Shown here one piece after another: positions 36,615 through 50,041 of a stretch of 64,000 nucleotides of DNA. This DNA comes from Haematobia irritans. Its lineage: Eukaryota; Arthropoda; Insecta; Diptera; Muscidae. The notes beneath the pieces were generated by a model. It searched no databases, had not been told where the DNA came from, and worked only from the letters and a program-made list of their open reading frames with translations. The stretch covers positions 110,502,171 to 110,566,170 of the forward strand of contig NC_134398.1 of assembly GCF_050003625.1 (NCBI RefSeq), in the 5' to 3' direction. The position numbers and the translations under genes were made by a program. The first letter of the stretch is position 1, and each line of letters opens with the position of its first letter.

Positions 36615-38199
36615 GTTTACCACAAATGATGGCAGAAAATTCAAGGTTGAATTTTGCTTTGAACCAAAAGTTTGTAAGCTAGTAACGAAAATTTACTGGC
36701 AGCACCGGGCCAAAATTTCAATAAAATACGTTTAATTTTATTCTTACGAAATGATCAGTGTATGGTATATTGCAGTGAGAATAAATCAATCGAGACCGAA
36801 CAGAAAATTAATCAAATTTATCAGAATTCAGGAAATAAATCGGTTTTTTTTTGGAACCCCTGTTTCGATTTCTGATTGAAGCATAATTATTTTAACGAGC
36901 CAAAAGTACATGCAAGTTTATTTCCAAAAAAAAAAAAATATCAGTTTGCTGATTAGAACCAGTATAAATTTGATATAATTATAACAAAAATCCGATCAAT
37001 CAATAGAGACAATAAAATTTTCAACCAGCTTGCATATATAACCAAAACCATATAAATACCAATTTCAATACGATCGACCGCTAACTAGCTCAAGGCAAAT
37101 ATTCTTCACTTAGAATGTTTGTAGGGGCAATTTCGATGTGTAAATAGTATATCACAATAATTCCCTTTTTTTATATGATGTTGCACAAAATAAATAATAC
37201 CAACAAGATTTTCCAATTCGTAATGTATGAGTATATATGAGCCAAATATCAAAACTACACTCGTAAAAGTTTAATTTTATTTTGTTCATAAACCATCAAA
37301 TTATTGTTTCAATTTTGTTCGATGTATTTTACTATTTACAATTTGTCGAGCCAATAAAACTCCGTACCATATAAGAATACTTTAATCAAAACAAAAACTC
37401 CAACAATATGCTTCTTCTTGATATGGGCAACCAAAGCAGTGAGCGAGGTGAGACAAAAAACTCAACACTCAATAGTATTTGCAAATGGGGGTTGAAAACA
37501 AAAACGAATCAGTTGGCTTAAGAGACAATAAATTAAGAGAAGCTTTCATGCGCTCTCTTATGTGGCAACCACAATAAAATATTCGTATATTACTTTGCAC
37601 TTGATGTACAACAACAAAAATATTTTATTTACAAAGTGACAAATCTATGACGTCACTCTATATGATCGACTTCAGCTAATGCTTTTCTCTTTAAGTTGTG
37701 CGTACCAACATGCACACACACACGATGCAACGAACAACGAGGCAAACGTATGACAGCCAATGTACGAAAGCAGCGCTCCAACGTCAACTACTATGACGAT
37801 AACGACAGCCAACTACTGTCGAACAGCGCATCAACATCAACTATTATGACAACGACGACAGCCAACTACTGCCGACTTTCGTATATGGTGCCGAAAAACA
37901 AATGTAAGAAATTTGCAAACCCAAGAATAGCAGTGTGAAAAGATTTTAAAAAAAGTTAACGGACACCCGAGACAAATGAATTTTCGGAGTATTCCTCTCT
38001 CAATTTCTTCAACTAAGAAATTGCAGACAATAAAAAAAGGAGCCAAATGTAAAACCCAGTGGAGTGGCTATGTTGTCAATAATTGAGACATTCACATACG
38101 CGCCGAGCCATAAAAATATTTATCTGCATCGAGCCAATATTGCGATTATGTACAAATCCAAATGTACGTACCTTTACACTTTCGCTGATTCCAATTGGA
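36615..38199 (-). other. Long leader of the BEL element
   Basis: About 1.6 kb between the primer site and the Gag ATG with no convincing open frame, long for this family. It holds nine exact GAGCCAA/GAGACAA heptamers on the plus strand (sense TTGGCTC/TTGTCTC) and a pair of imperfect 40-bp direct repeats (37782-37821 and 37835-37874). It may contain packaging or translation signals; nothing shows this directly. Confidence 0.6.
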
Positions 38200-38214
38200 G
38201 GATCGATAGGACCA
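38200..38214 (-). other. Primer-binding site of the BEL element
   Basis: TGGTCCTATCGATCC on the minus strand, starting one base after the 5' LTR. TGG pairs with a tRNA CCA end. The rest is close to the tRNA-Tyr 3' end (as I recall it) with one extra base; the tRNA assignment is tentative. Confidence 0.55.
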
Positions 38215-38215
38215 A

Positions 38216-38660
38216 TGTTTAGCTGGGGCACTAATCTTTATTTATTTATGTTACCTCAACCGTAAGTAAGGGCCACAATGCTGGGGCAACGCGTATTTAT
38301 TTAGCCTCTGGTAAATAACCACACACTTAGTTTGAATTTCACTTTAGCTTATTTATTTCAAATAGTGTTTTCTTATTGTTCCAAATACAAACGGTAAATC
38401 ACTATTTAACATATTTTATTATTGTCTCTACTTTAATTTAATCTTTCACTATTCACTGCCGTCTGCCTCTTGGTGGATTAAAAGAACAACTGTAAGAAGG
38501 AAAACTTGGATTAATTGAATGTCCCTTTTGACACTTCAATGTAAAACTTAACGAAATAGAACTTAACGAAATTAAAGTGAGAGGGGCAAACGGCAGAGAG
38601 CGATGGCGATCTGTTCACGTAATACCACTCAATACAGTGGGTCCAATGCTTACGTGAACA
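38216..38660 (-). repeat. BEL/Pao 5' LTR
   Basis: 445 bp, same length as 30323-30767. It would contain promoter and RNA start for the minus-strand transcript. Confidence 0.92.
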
Positions 38661-41600
38661 TATAATAAAGCAACTAAAAGTAGTTCCACACTTTTTCCAG
38701 CAAAAAAATTAGGAGTTGTTCTAATGTCACAACTTTAAAAGCACTTCCAAAAATGTCCTCACAAAGAAGTTAATTATTTTAACTGCACAGGAAGTTTTTT
38801 TATTTCATTTTTTCATATTTTAATGCGTAATTTTTTGTTTTCTTTTAAAAAAGGTAAGAATAAATAAAATGGTACAAATTATTCAAATTTTGCCACAAAA
38901 ATGCTAAATTCATTATAGAAATTTTTATAGAATTTTTGAAAATATTCGAGGGAAACGTTTCAAACAAGCGTTAGAATGCATTAAAATCATAAAAAATATA
39001 AAAATTAATTATTTGGGAAAATAAAACAAAATTTTTTAATTCACATTCAAAACACTGAATTTGGATCACAACTGAAGAAGTGATGCAATTTCATTGCAAC
39101 GGCTTTTGAAACGGTGGACATTCGTTCTATGACAATTTCATATTACATTCATCGCTTCTCCGCCAATTTTGCACCACTTCCGGACCCAAAAAGAAGATTT
39201 TCACTTCTTTTTGGCTATGCTTTTTTGCAGCATTATTAAGATATTAATTTATGAAAGAATAGTATCAATTACTATTTTTTTAATTAAATTGACTAAACCA
39301 GACTAAACAAAATAATAAAGGAGCTTTAGTTATTCATCTTAATCAAAAGTTCAACCACAGATTTATTTTATAAATATCAGATTTCAAACATTGCAATCGG
39401 CAACTGCTACCACAACCAAAGTAATTCGATTGTGCATGAAAGTCTTTAGAGGAACTTTGTGCGGTTGTATATATTTGTTTAATTTTTAGAAATATGTAAA
39501 ATCGTAAATAGGTTTTCAAATTCTGGGGGGGCTAAAATTTTTCTGGGGGGGTCTAAGCCCCCTCCCCAGAGGCCTTCCTACGCTTATGGCTATATCTAAA
39601 TCTGAACCGATTTCAACCAAATTTGGCACGCATAGCAACAATGCTAATTCTACTCCCTGTGCCAAATTTCATCTAAATCGCAGTTAAAAATTGGACTCTG
39701 TGGTCATATGAGTGTAAATCGGGCGAAAGCTATATATGGGAGCTATATCTAAATCTGAACCGATTTCAACCAAATTTGACACGCATAGCTAGAATGCTAA
39801 TTCTACCCCCTGTGCAAAATTTCAACTAAATCGGAGCAAAAAATTGGCCTCTGTGGACAAAGGAGTGTAAGTCTGGCGAAAGCTATATATGGGAGCTATA
39901 TCTAAATCTGAACCGATTTGGATGATATTGGAAGTTTTTCGAGACTCATAAAATATTGGGATGTACGGAATTTGAGGAAGATCGGTTGATATACACGCCA
40001 ATTATGACCAGATCGGTGAAAAATATATATGGCAGCTATATCTAAATCTGAACAGATTTTTTCCAAAATCAATAGGGATCGTCTTTGAGCCGAAACAGGA
40101 CCCTATACCAAATTTTAAGACAATCGGACTAAAACTGCGAGCTATACTTTGCACACAAAAATACATCAACAGACAGACAGACGGACAGACAGACAGACAG
40201 ACGGACATCGCTAAATCGACTCAGAATTTAATTCTAAGACGATCGGTATACTAAACGATGGGTCTCAGACTTTTCCTTCTTGGCGTTACATACAAATGCA
40301 CAAACTTATTATACCCTGTACCACAGTAGTGGTGAAGGGTATAAAAATATGGGAAACATTTAAATCTGATGCAATCTTAAGGAAACTTCGCAAAAGTTTA
40401 TTTATGATTTATCGCTCGATATATATGTATTAGAAGTTTAAGAAAATTAGAGTAATTTTTTCAACTATTCGACTAAGCAGTGGCGATTTTACAAGGAAAA
40501 TGTTGCAATTTTGACCATTTTTGTCGAAATCAGAAAAACATATATATGGGAGCTATATCTAAATCTGAACCGATTTCAACCAAATTTGGCACGCATAGCT
40601 ACAATGCTCATTCTACTCCCTGTGCAAAATTTCAATTAAATCGGAGTAACAGATTGGCCTCTGTGGTCATATGAGTGTAAATCGGGCGAATGCTATATAT
40701 GGGAGCTATATCTAAATCTGAACCGATTTCAACCAAATTTGGCACTCATAGCTACAATGCTCATTCTACTCCCTGTGCAAAATTTCAACTAAATCGGAGC
40801 AAAAATTTGGCCTCTGTGGTTATTTGAGTGTAAATCGGTTGAAAGCTATATATGGGAGCTATATCTAAATCTGAACCGATTTCAACCAAATTTGACACGC
40901 ATAGCTATAATGCTAATTCTACTCCCTGTGCAAAATTTCAACTAAATCGGAGCAAAAAATTGGGCTCTGTGGGCAAATGAGATTAAATCGGGCGAAAGCT
41001 ATATATGGGAGCTATATCTAAATCTGAACCGATTTGGCTGATATTTTGCAAGTTTTTCGAGACTCATAAAATATTTGGATGTACGGAATTTGAGGAAGAT
41101 CGGTTGATATACACGGCAATTATGACCAGATCGGTGAAAAATATATATGGCAGCTATATCTAAATCTGAACAGATTTTTTCCAAAATCAATAGGGATCGT
41201 CTTTGAGCCGAAACAGGACTCTATACCAAATTTTAAGACAATCGGACGAAAACTGCGAGCTGTACTTTGCACACAAAAATACACCAACAGACAGACAGAC
41301 AGACGGACAGACAGACAGACGGACATCGCTAAATCGACTCAGAATTTAATTCTAAGACGATCGGTATACTAAACGATGGGTCTCAGTCTTTTCCTTCTTG
41401 GCGTTACATACAAATGCACAAACTTATTATACCCTGTACCACAGTAGTGGTGAAGGGTATAAAAATATGGGAAACATTTAAATCTGATGCAATCTTAAGG
41501 AAACTTCGCAAAAGTTTATTTATGATTTATCGCTCGATATATATGTATTAGAAGTTTAAGAAAATTAGAGTAATTTTTTCAACTATTCGACTAAGCAGTG

Positions 41601-44539
41601 GCGATTTTACAAGGAAAATGTTGCAATTTTGACCATTTTTGTCGAAATCAGAAAAACATATATATGGGAGCTATATCTAAATCTGAACCGATTTCAACCA
41701 AATTTGGCACGCATAGCTACAATGCTCATTCTACTCCCTGTGCAAAATTTCAATTAAATCGGAGTAACAGATTGGCCTCTGTGGTCATATGAGTGTAAAT
41801 CGGGCGAAAGCTATATCTAAATCTGAACCGATTTCCACCAAATTTGACACGCATAGCTATAATGCTAATTCTACTCCCTGTGCAAAATTTCAACTAAATC
41901 GGAGCAAAAAATTGGCCGCTGTGGACAAAGGAGTGTAAATCGGGCGAAAGCTATATATGGGAGCTATATCTAAATCTGAACCGATTTGGATGATATTTTG
42001 CAAGTTTTTCGAGACTCATAAAATATTTGGATGTACGGAATTTGAGAAAGATCGGTTGATATACACGCCAATTATGACCAGATCGGTGAAAAATATATAT
42101 GGCAGCTATATCTAAATCTGAACAGATTTTTTCCAAAATCAATAGGGATCGTCTTTGAGCCGAAACAGGACCCCATACCAAATTTTAGGACAATCGGACT
42201 AAAACTGCGAGCTGTACTTTGCACACAAAAATACATCAACAGACAGACAGACGGACAGACAGACAGACGGATATCGCTAAATCGACTCAGAATTTAATTC
42301 TAAGACGATCGGTATACTAAACGATGGGTCTCAGACTTTTCCTTCTTGGCGTTACATACAAATGCACAAACTTATTATACCCTGTACCACAGTAGTGGTG
42401 AAGGGTATAAAAATATGGGAAACATTTAAATCTGAAGCAATCTTAAGGAAACTTCGCAAAAGTTTATTTATGATTTATCGCTCGATATATATGTATTAGA
42501 AGTTTAAGAAAATTAGAGTCATTTTTTCAACTATTCGACTAAGCAGTGGCGATTTTACAAGGAAAATGTTGCAATTTTGACCATTTTTGTCGAAATCAGA
42601 TAAACATATATATGGGAGCTATATCTAAATCTGAACCGATTTCAACCAAATTTGGCACGCATAGCAACAATGCTAATTCTACTCCCTGCGCAAAATTTCA
42701 ACTAAATCGGAGCAAAAAATTAGCCTCTGTGGTCATATGAGTGTAAATCGGGCGAAAGCTATATATGGGAGCTATATCTAAATCTGAACCGATTTCAACC
42801 AAATTTGGCACGCATAGCTACAATGCTCATTCTACTCCCTGTGCAAAATTTCAATTAAATCGGAGCTAAAAATTGGCCTCTGTGGTCATATGAGTGTAAA
42901 TCGGGCGAATGCTATATATGGGAGCTATATCTGAATCTGAACCGATTTCAACCAAATTTGGCACTCATAGCTACAATGCTAATTCTACCCCTGTGCAAAA
43001 TTTCAACTAAATCGGAGCAAAAAATTGGCCTCTGTGGTTATTTGAGTGTAAATCGGTTGAAAGCTATATATGGGAGCTATATCTAAATCTGAACCGATTT
43101 CAACCAAATTTGACACAACCAAATTTGACAATTAAATCGGAGTAACAGATTGGCCTCTGTGGTCATATGAGTGTAAATCGGGCGAAAGCTATAAATGGGA
43201 GCTATATCTAAATCTGAACCGATTTCCACCAAATTTGACACGCATAGCTATAATGCTAATTCTACTCCCTGTGCAAAATTTCAACTAAATCGGAGCAAAA
43301 AATTGGCCGCTGTGGACAAAGGAGTGTAAATCGGGCGAAAGCTATATATGGGAGCTATATCTAAATCTGAACCGATTTGGATGATATTTTGCAAGTTTTT
43401 CGAGACTCATAAAATATTTGGATGTACGGAATTTGAGGAAGATCGGTTGATATACACGCCAATTATGACCAGATCGGTGAAAAATATATATGGCAGCTAT
43501 ATCTAAATCTGAACCGATTTTTTCCAAAATTAATAGGGATCGTCTTTGAGCCGAAACAGGACCCCATACCAAATTTTAGGACAATCGGACTAAAACTGCG
43601 AGCTGTACTTTGCACACAAAATACATCAACAGATAGACGGACAGACAGACAGACAGACGGACATCGCGAAATCGACTCAGAATTTAATTCTAAGACGATC
43701 GGTATACTAAACGATGGGTCTCAGACTTTTCCTTCTTGGCGTTACATACAAATGCACAAACTTATTATACCCTGTACCACAGTAGTGGTGAAGGGTATAA
43801 AAATATGGGAAACATTTAAATCTGGAGCAATTTTAAGAAAACTTCGCAAAAGTTTATTTATGATTTATCGCTAGATATATATGTATTAGAAGTTTAGGAA
43901 AATTAGAGTCATTTTTACAACTTTTCCACTAAGCAGTGGCGATTTTACAAGGAAAATGTTGGTATTTTGACCATTGTTGTCGAAATCAGAAAAACATATA
44001 TATGGGAGCTATATCTAAATCTGAACCGATTTCAACCAAATTTGGCACGCATAGCTACAATGCCAATTCTACTCCCTGTGCAAAATTTCAACTAAATCGG
44101 AGCAAAAAATTGGCCTCTGTGGTCATATTAGTGTAAATCGGGCGAAAGCTATATATGAGAGCTATATCTAAATCTGAACCGATTTCAACCAAATGTGGCA
44201 CGCATAGCTACAATGCTAATTATACTCCCTGTGCAAAATTTCAACTAAATCGGAGCAAAAAATTGGCCTCTGTGGTCATTTAAGTGTAAATCGGGCGAAA
44301 GCTATATATGGGAGCTATATCTAAATCTGAACCGATTTCAACCAAATTTGACACGCATAGCTACAATGCTAATTCTACCCCCTGTGCAAAATTTCAACTA
44401 AATCGGAGCAAAAAATTGGCCTCTGTGGTCATTTGAGTGTAAATCGGGCGAAAGCTATATATGGGAGCTATATCTAAATCGGAACCGATTTCCACCAAAT
44501 TTGACACGCATAGCTATAATGCTAATTCTACTCCATGTG

Positions 44540-47290
44540 CAAAATTTCAACTAAATCGGAGCCAAAAATTGGCCTCTGTGGACAAATGAGTGTAAATCGG
44601 GCGAAAGCTATATATGGGAGCTATATCTAAATCTGAACCGATTTCCACCATATTTGACACGCATAGCTATAATGCTAATTCTACTCCCTGTGCAAAATTT
44701 CAACTAAATCGGAGCAAAAAATTGGCCTCTGTGGACAAAGGAGTGTAAATCGGGCGAAAGCTATATATGGGAGCTATATCTAAATCTGAACCGATTTGGA
44801 TGATATTTTGCAAATTTTTCGAGACTCATAAAATATTTGGATGTACGGAGTTTGAGGAAGATCGGTTGATATACACGCCAATTATGACCAGATCGGTGAA
44901 AAATATATATGGCAGCTATATCTAAATCTGAACCGATTTCAACCAAATTTGGCACGCATAGCAACAATGCTAATTCTACTCCCTGTGCAAAATTTCAACT
45001 AAATCGGAGCAAAAAATTAGCCTCTGTGGTCATATGAGTGTAAATCGGGCGAAAGCTATATATGGGAGCTATATCTAAATCTACACCGATTTCAACCAAA
45101 TTTGGCACGCATAGCAACAATGCTAATTCTACTCTCTGTCCAAAATTTCAACTAAATCGGAGCAAAAAATTAGCCTCTGTGGTCATATGAGTGTAAATCG
45201 GGCGAAAGCTATATATGGGAGCTATATCTAAATCTGAACCGATTTCCACCAAATTTGACACGCATAGCTATAATGCTAATTCTACTCCCTGTGCAAAATT
45301 ACAACTAAATCGGAGCAAAAAATTGGCCTCTGTGGACAAAGGAGTGTAAATCGGGCGAAAGCTATATATGGGAGCTATATCTAAATCTGAACCGATTTGG
45401 ATGATATTTTGCAAGTTTTTCGAGACTCATAAAATATTGGAATGTACGGAATTTGAGGAAGATCGGTTGATATACACGCCATGACCAGATCGGTGAAAAA
45501 TATATATGGCAGCTATATCTAAATCTGAACCGATTTTTTCCAAAATCAATAGGGATCGTCTTTGAGCCGAAACATGACCCTATACCAAATTTTAGGACAA
45601 TCGGACTAAAACTGCGAGCTGTACTTTGCACACAAAAATACATCAACAGACAGACAGACGGACAGACAGACAGACAGACAGACGGACATCGCTAAATCGA
45701 CTCAGAATTTAATTCTAAGACGATCGGTATACTAAACGATGGGTCTCAGACTTTTCCTTCTTGGCGTTACATACAAATGCACAAACTTATTATACCCTGT
45801 ACCACAGTAGTGGTGAAGGGTATAAAAATATGGGAAACATTTAAATCTGGAGCAATTTTAAGAAAACTTCGCAAAAGTTTATTTATGATTTATCGATCGA
45901 TATATATGTATTAGAAGTTTAGGAAAATTAGAGTCATTTTTACAACTTTTCCACTAAGCAGTGGCGGTTTTACAAGGCAAATGTTGGTATTTTGACCATT
46001 TTTGTCGAAATCAGAAAAACATATATATGGGAGCTATATCTAAATCTGAACCGATTTCAACCAAACCAATGCTAATTCTACTCCCTGTGCAAAATTTCAA
46101 CTAAATCGGAGCAAAAAATTGGCCTCTGTGGTCATATGAGTGTAAATCGGGCGAAAGCTATATATGGGAGCTATATCTAAATCTGAACCTATTTCAACCA
46201 AATTTGACACGCATAGCAACAATGCTAATTCTACTCCCTGTGCCAAATTTCAACTAAATCGGAGTTAAAAATTGGACTCTGTGGTCATATGAGTGTAAAT
46301 CGGGCGAAAGCTGTATATGGGAGCTATATCTAAATCTGAACCGATTTCAACCAAATTTGGCACGCATAGCAACAATGCTAATTCTACTCCCTGTGCAAAA
46401 TTTCAACTAAATCGGAGCAAAAAATTAGCCTCTGTGGTCATATGAGTGTAAATCGGGCGAAAGCTATATATGGGAGCTATATCTAAATCTGAACCGATTT
46501 CCACCAAATTTGACACGCATAGCTATAATGCTAATTCTACTCCCTGTGCAAAATTTCAACTAAATCGGAGCAAAAAATTGGCCTCTGTGGAGAAAGGAGT
46601 GTAAATCGGGCGAAAGCTATATATGGGAGCTATATCTAAATCTGAACCGATTTCAACCAAATTTGACACGCATAGCTACAATGCTAATTCTACTCCCTGT
46701 GCAAAATTTCAACTAAATCGGAGCCAAAAATTGGCCTCTGTGGACAAATGAGTGTAAATCGGGCGAAAGCTATATATGGGAGCTATATCTAAATCTGAAC
46801 CGATTTCAACCAAATTTGGCACGTATAGCAACAATGCTCATTCTACTCCCTGTGCAAAATTTCAATTAAATCGGAGTAAAAGATTGGCCTCTGTGGTCAT
46901 ATGAGTGTAAATCGGGCGAAAGCTATATATGGGAGCTATATCTAAATCTGAACCGATTTCAACTAAATTTGACACGCATAGCTATAATGCTAATTCTACT
47001 CCCTGTGCAAAATTTCAACTAAATCGGAGCAAAAAATTGGCCTCTGTGGACAAAGGAGTGTAAATCGGGCGAAAGCTATATATGGGAGCTTGCCAAATTT
47101 GGCACGCATAGCAACAATGCTAATTCTACTCCCTGTGCAAAATTTCAACTAAATCGGAGCAAAAAATTAGCCTCTGTGGACAAAGGAGTGTAAATCGGGC
47201 GAAAGCTATATATGGGAGCTATATCTAAATCTGAACCGATTTCAACCAAATTTGACACGCATAGCTACAATGCTAATTCTACTCCCTGTG
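44540..47290 (+). repeat. 2751-bp tandem duplication, copy 1
   Basis: Landmarks recur exactly 2751 bp apart (44761/47512, 45362/48113, 46063/48814). I noticed only about four single-base differences, for example CTACACCG versus CTGCACCG near 45081/47832. The left edge is where the match fails before about 44540. Confidence 0.85.
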
Positions 47291-50041
47291 CAAAATTTCA
47301 ACTAAATCGGAGCCAAAAATTGGCCTCTGTGGACAAATGAGTGTAAATCGGGCGAAAGCTATATATGGGAGCTATATCTAAATCTGAACCGATTTCCACC
47401 ATATTTGACACGCATAGCTATAATGCTAATTCTACTCCCTGTGCAAAATTTCAACTAAATCGGAGCAAAAAATTGGCCTCTGTGGACAAAGGAGTGTAAA
47501 TCGGGCGAAAGCTATATATGGGAGCTATATCTAAATCTGAACCGATTTGGATGATATTTTGCAAATTTTTCGAGACTCATAAAATATTTGGATGTACGGA
47601 GTTTGAGGAAGATCGGTTGATATACACGCCAATTATGACCAGATCGGTGAAAAATATATATGGCAGCTATATCTAAATCTGAACCGATTTCAACCAAATT
47701 TGGCACGCATAGCAACAATGCTAATTCTACTCCCTGTGCAAAATTTCAACTAAATCGGAGCAAAAAATTAGCCTCTGTGGTCATATGAGTGTAAATCGGG
47801 CGAAAGCTATATATGGGAGCTATATCTAAATCTGCACCGATTTCAACCAAATTTGGCACGCATAGCAACAATGCTAATTCTACTCTCTGTCCAAAATTTC
47901 AACTAAATCGGAGCAAAAAATTAGCCTCTGTGGTCATATGAGTGTAAATCGGGCGAAAGCTATATATGGGAGCTATATCTAAATCTGAACCGATTTCCAC
48001 CAAATTTGACACGCATAGCTATAATGCTAATTCTACTCCCTGTGCAAAATTACAACTAAATCGGAGCAAAAAATTGGCCTCTGTGGACAAAGGAGTGTAA
48101 ATCGGGCGAAAGCTATATATGGGAGCTATATCTAAATCTGAACCGATTTGGATGATATTTTGCAAGTTTTTCGAGACTCATAAAATATTGGAATGTACGG
48201 AATTTGAGGAAGATCGGTTGATATACACGCCATGACCAGATCGGTGAAAAATATATATGGCAGCTATATCTAAATCTGAACCGATTTTTTCCAAAATCAA
48301 TAGGGATCGTCTTTGAGCCGAAACATGACCCTATACCAAATTTTAGGACAATCGGACTAAAACTGCGAGCTGTACTTTGCACACAAAAATACATCAACAG
48401 ACAGACAGACGGACAGACAGACAGACAGACAGACGGACATCGCTAAATCGACTCAGAATTTAATTCTAAGACGATCGGTATACTAAACGATGGGTCTCAG
48501 ACTTTTCCTTCTTGGCGTTACATACAAATGCACAAACTTATTATACCCTGTACCACAGTAGTGGTGAAGGGTATAAAAATATGGGAAACATTTAAATCTG
48601 GAGCAATTTTAAGAAAACTTCGCAAAAGTTTATTTATGATTTATCGATCGATATATATGTATTAGAAGTTTAGGAAAATTAGAGTCATTTTTACAACTTT
48701 TCCACTAAGCAGTGGCGGTTTTACAAGGCAAATGTTGGTATTTTGACCATTTTTGTCGAAATCAGAAAAACATATATATGGGAGCTATATCTAAATCTGA
48801 ACCGATTTCAACCAAACCAATGCTAATTCTACTCCCTGTGCAAAATTTCAACTAAATCGGAGCAAAAAATTGGCCTCTGTGGTCATATGAGTGTAAATCG
48901 GGCGAAAGCTATATATGGGAGCTATATCTAAATCTGAACCTATTTCAACCAAATTTGACACGCATAGCAACAATGCTAATTCTACTCCCTGTGCCAAATT
49001 TCAACTAAATCGGAGTTAAAAATTGGACTCTGTGGTCATATGAGTGTAAATCGGGCGAAAGCTATATATGGGAGCTATATCTAAATCTGAACCGATTTCA
49101 ACCAAATTTGGCACGCATAGCAACAATGCTAATTCTACTCCCTGTGCAAAATTTCAACTAAATCAGAGCAAAAAATTAGCCTCTGTGGTCATATGAGTGT
49201 AAATCGGGCGAAAGCTATATATGGGAGCTATATCTAAATCTGAACCGATTTCCACCAAATTTGACACGCATAGCTATAATGCTAATTCTACTCCCTGTGC
49301 AAAATTTCAACTAAATCGGAGCAAAAAATTGGCCTCTGTGGACAAAGGAGTGTAAATCGGGCGAAAGCTATATATGGGAGCTATATCTAAATCTGAACCG
49401 ATTTCAACCAAATTTGACACGCATAGCTACAATGCTAATTCTACTCCCTGTGCAAAATTTCAACTAAATCGGAGCCAAAAATTGGCCTCTGTGGACAAAT
49501 GAGTGTAAATCGGGCGAAAGCTATATATGGGAGCTATATCTAAATCTGAACCGATTTCAACCAAATTTGGCACGTATAGCAACAATGCTCATTCTACTCC
49601 CTGTGCAAAATTTCAATTAAATCGGAGTAAAAGATTGGCCTCTGTGGTCATATGAGTGTAAATCGGGCGAAAGCTATATATGGGAGCTATATCTAAATCT
49701 GAACCGATTTCAACTAAATTTGACACGCATAGCTATAATGCTAATTCTACTCCCTGTGCAAAATTTCAACTAAATCGGAGCAAAAAATTGGCCTCTGTGG
49801 ACAAAGGAGTGTAAATCGGGCGAAAGCTATATATGGGAGCTTGCCAAATTTGGCACGCATAGCAACAATGCTAATTCTACTCCCTGTGCAAAATTTCAAC
49901 TAAATCGGAGCAAAAAATTAGCCTCTGTGGACAAAGGAGTGTAAATCGGGCGAAAGCTATATATGGGAGCTATATCTAAATCTGAACCGATTTCAACCAA
50001 ATTTGACACGCATAGCTACAATGCTAATTCTACTCCCTGTG
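47291..50041 (+). repeat. 2751-bp tandem duplication, copy 2
   Basis: Directly follows copy 1. Contains the second uninterrupted equivalent of the mariner target, at 48645-48655. Confidence 0.85.

Larger units (their letters stand above)
30323..38660 (-). mobile_element. BEL/Pao LTR retrotransposon, complete but SINE-interrupted
   Basis: An 8338-bp element (about 7.98 kb without the SINE and its extra target copy), transcribed on the minus strand. It has 445-bp LTRs at both ends and 5-bp TATAA target duplications (30318-30322 and 38661-38665). The undisturbed target is visible in the sister hAT-like copy near 24927. In sense order: 5' LTR, primer site, ~1.6-kb leader, Gag-protease, RT-RNase H-integrase, purine tract, 3' LTR. 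The LTRs differ at one base that I can find (38604 versus 30711), so insertion is very recent. Family assigned by three zinc-knuckle-like motifs in Gag, the PR-RT-RH-IN order, YVDD in RT, and the C-terminal region typical of Pao integrases. No envelope gene seen. Confidence 0.92.
30174..39588. mobile_element. Non-autonomous hAT-like element, copy 2, split by the BEL element
   Basis: Left part 30174-30322 and right part 38661-39588 together match 24779-25852 nearly base for base. GCTATATC duplications lie at 30166-30173 and 39589-39596. The flanking repeat shares private variants with the flanks of copy 1 (GACACTCAT, GATGTAGGGA and AAAAGTGCGAG on the left; AATCGCAGTTAAAAATTGGACTC on the right). 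The two copies therefore arose by segmental duplication, not by two insertions. Only this copy holds the retrotransposon. Confidence 0.8.

Noticed and set aside
37696..37938. 80-residue plus-strand frame in the BEL leader
   Set aside because: Antisense to the element, repetitive owing to the 40-bp direct repeats, and without similarity that I recognise.
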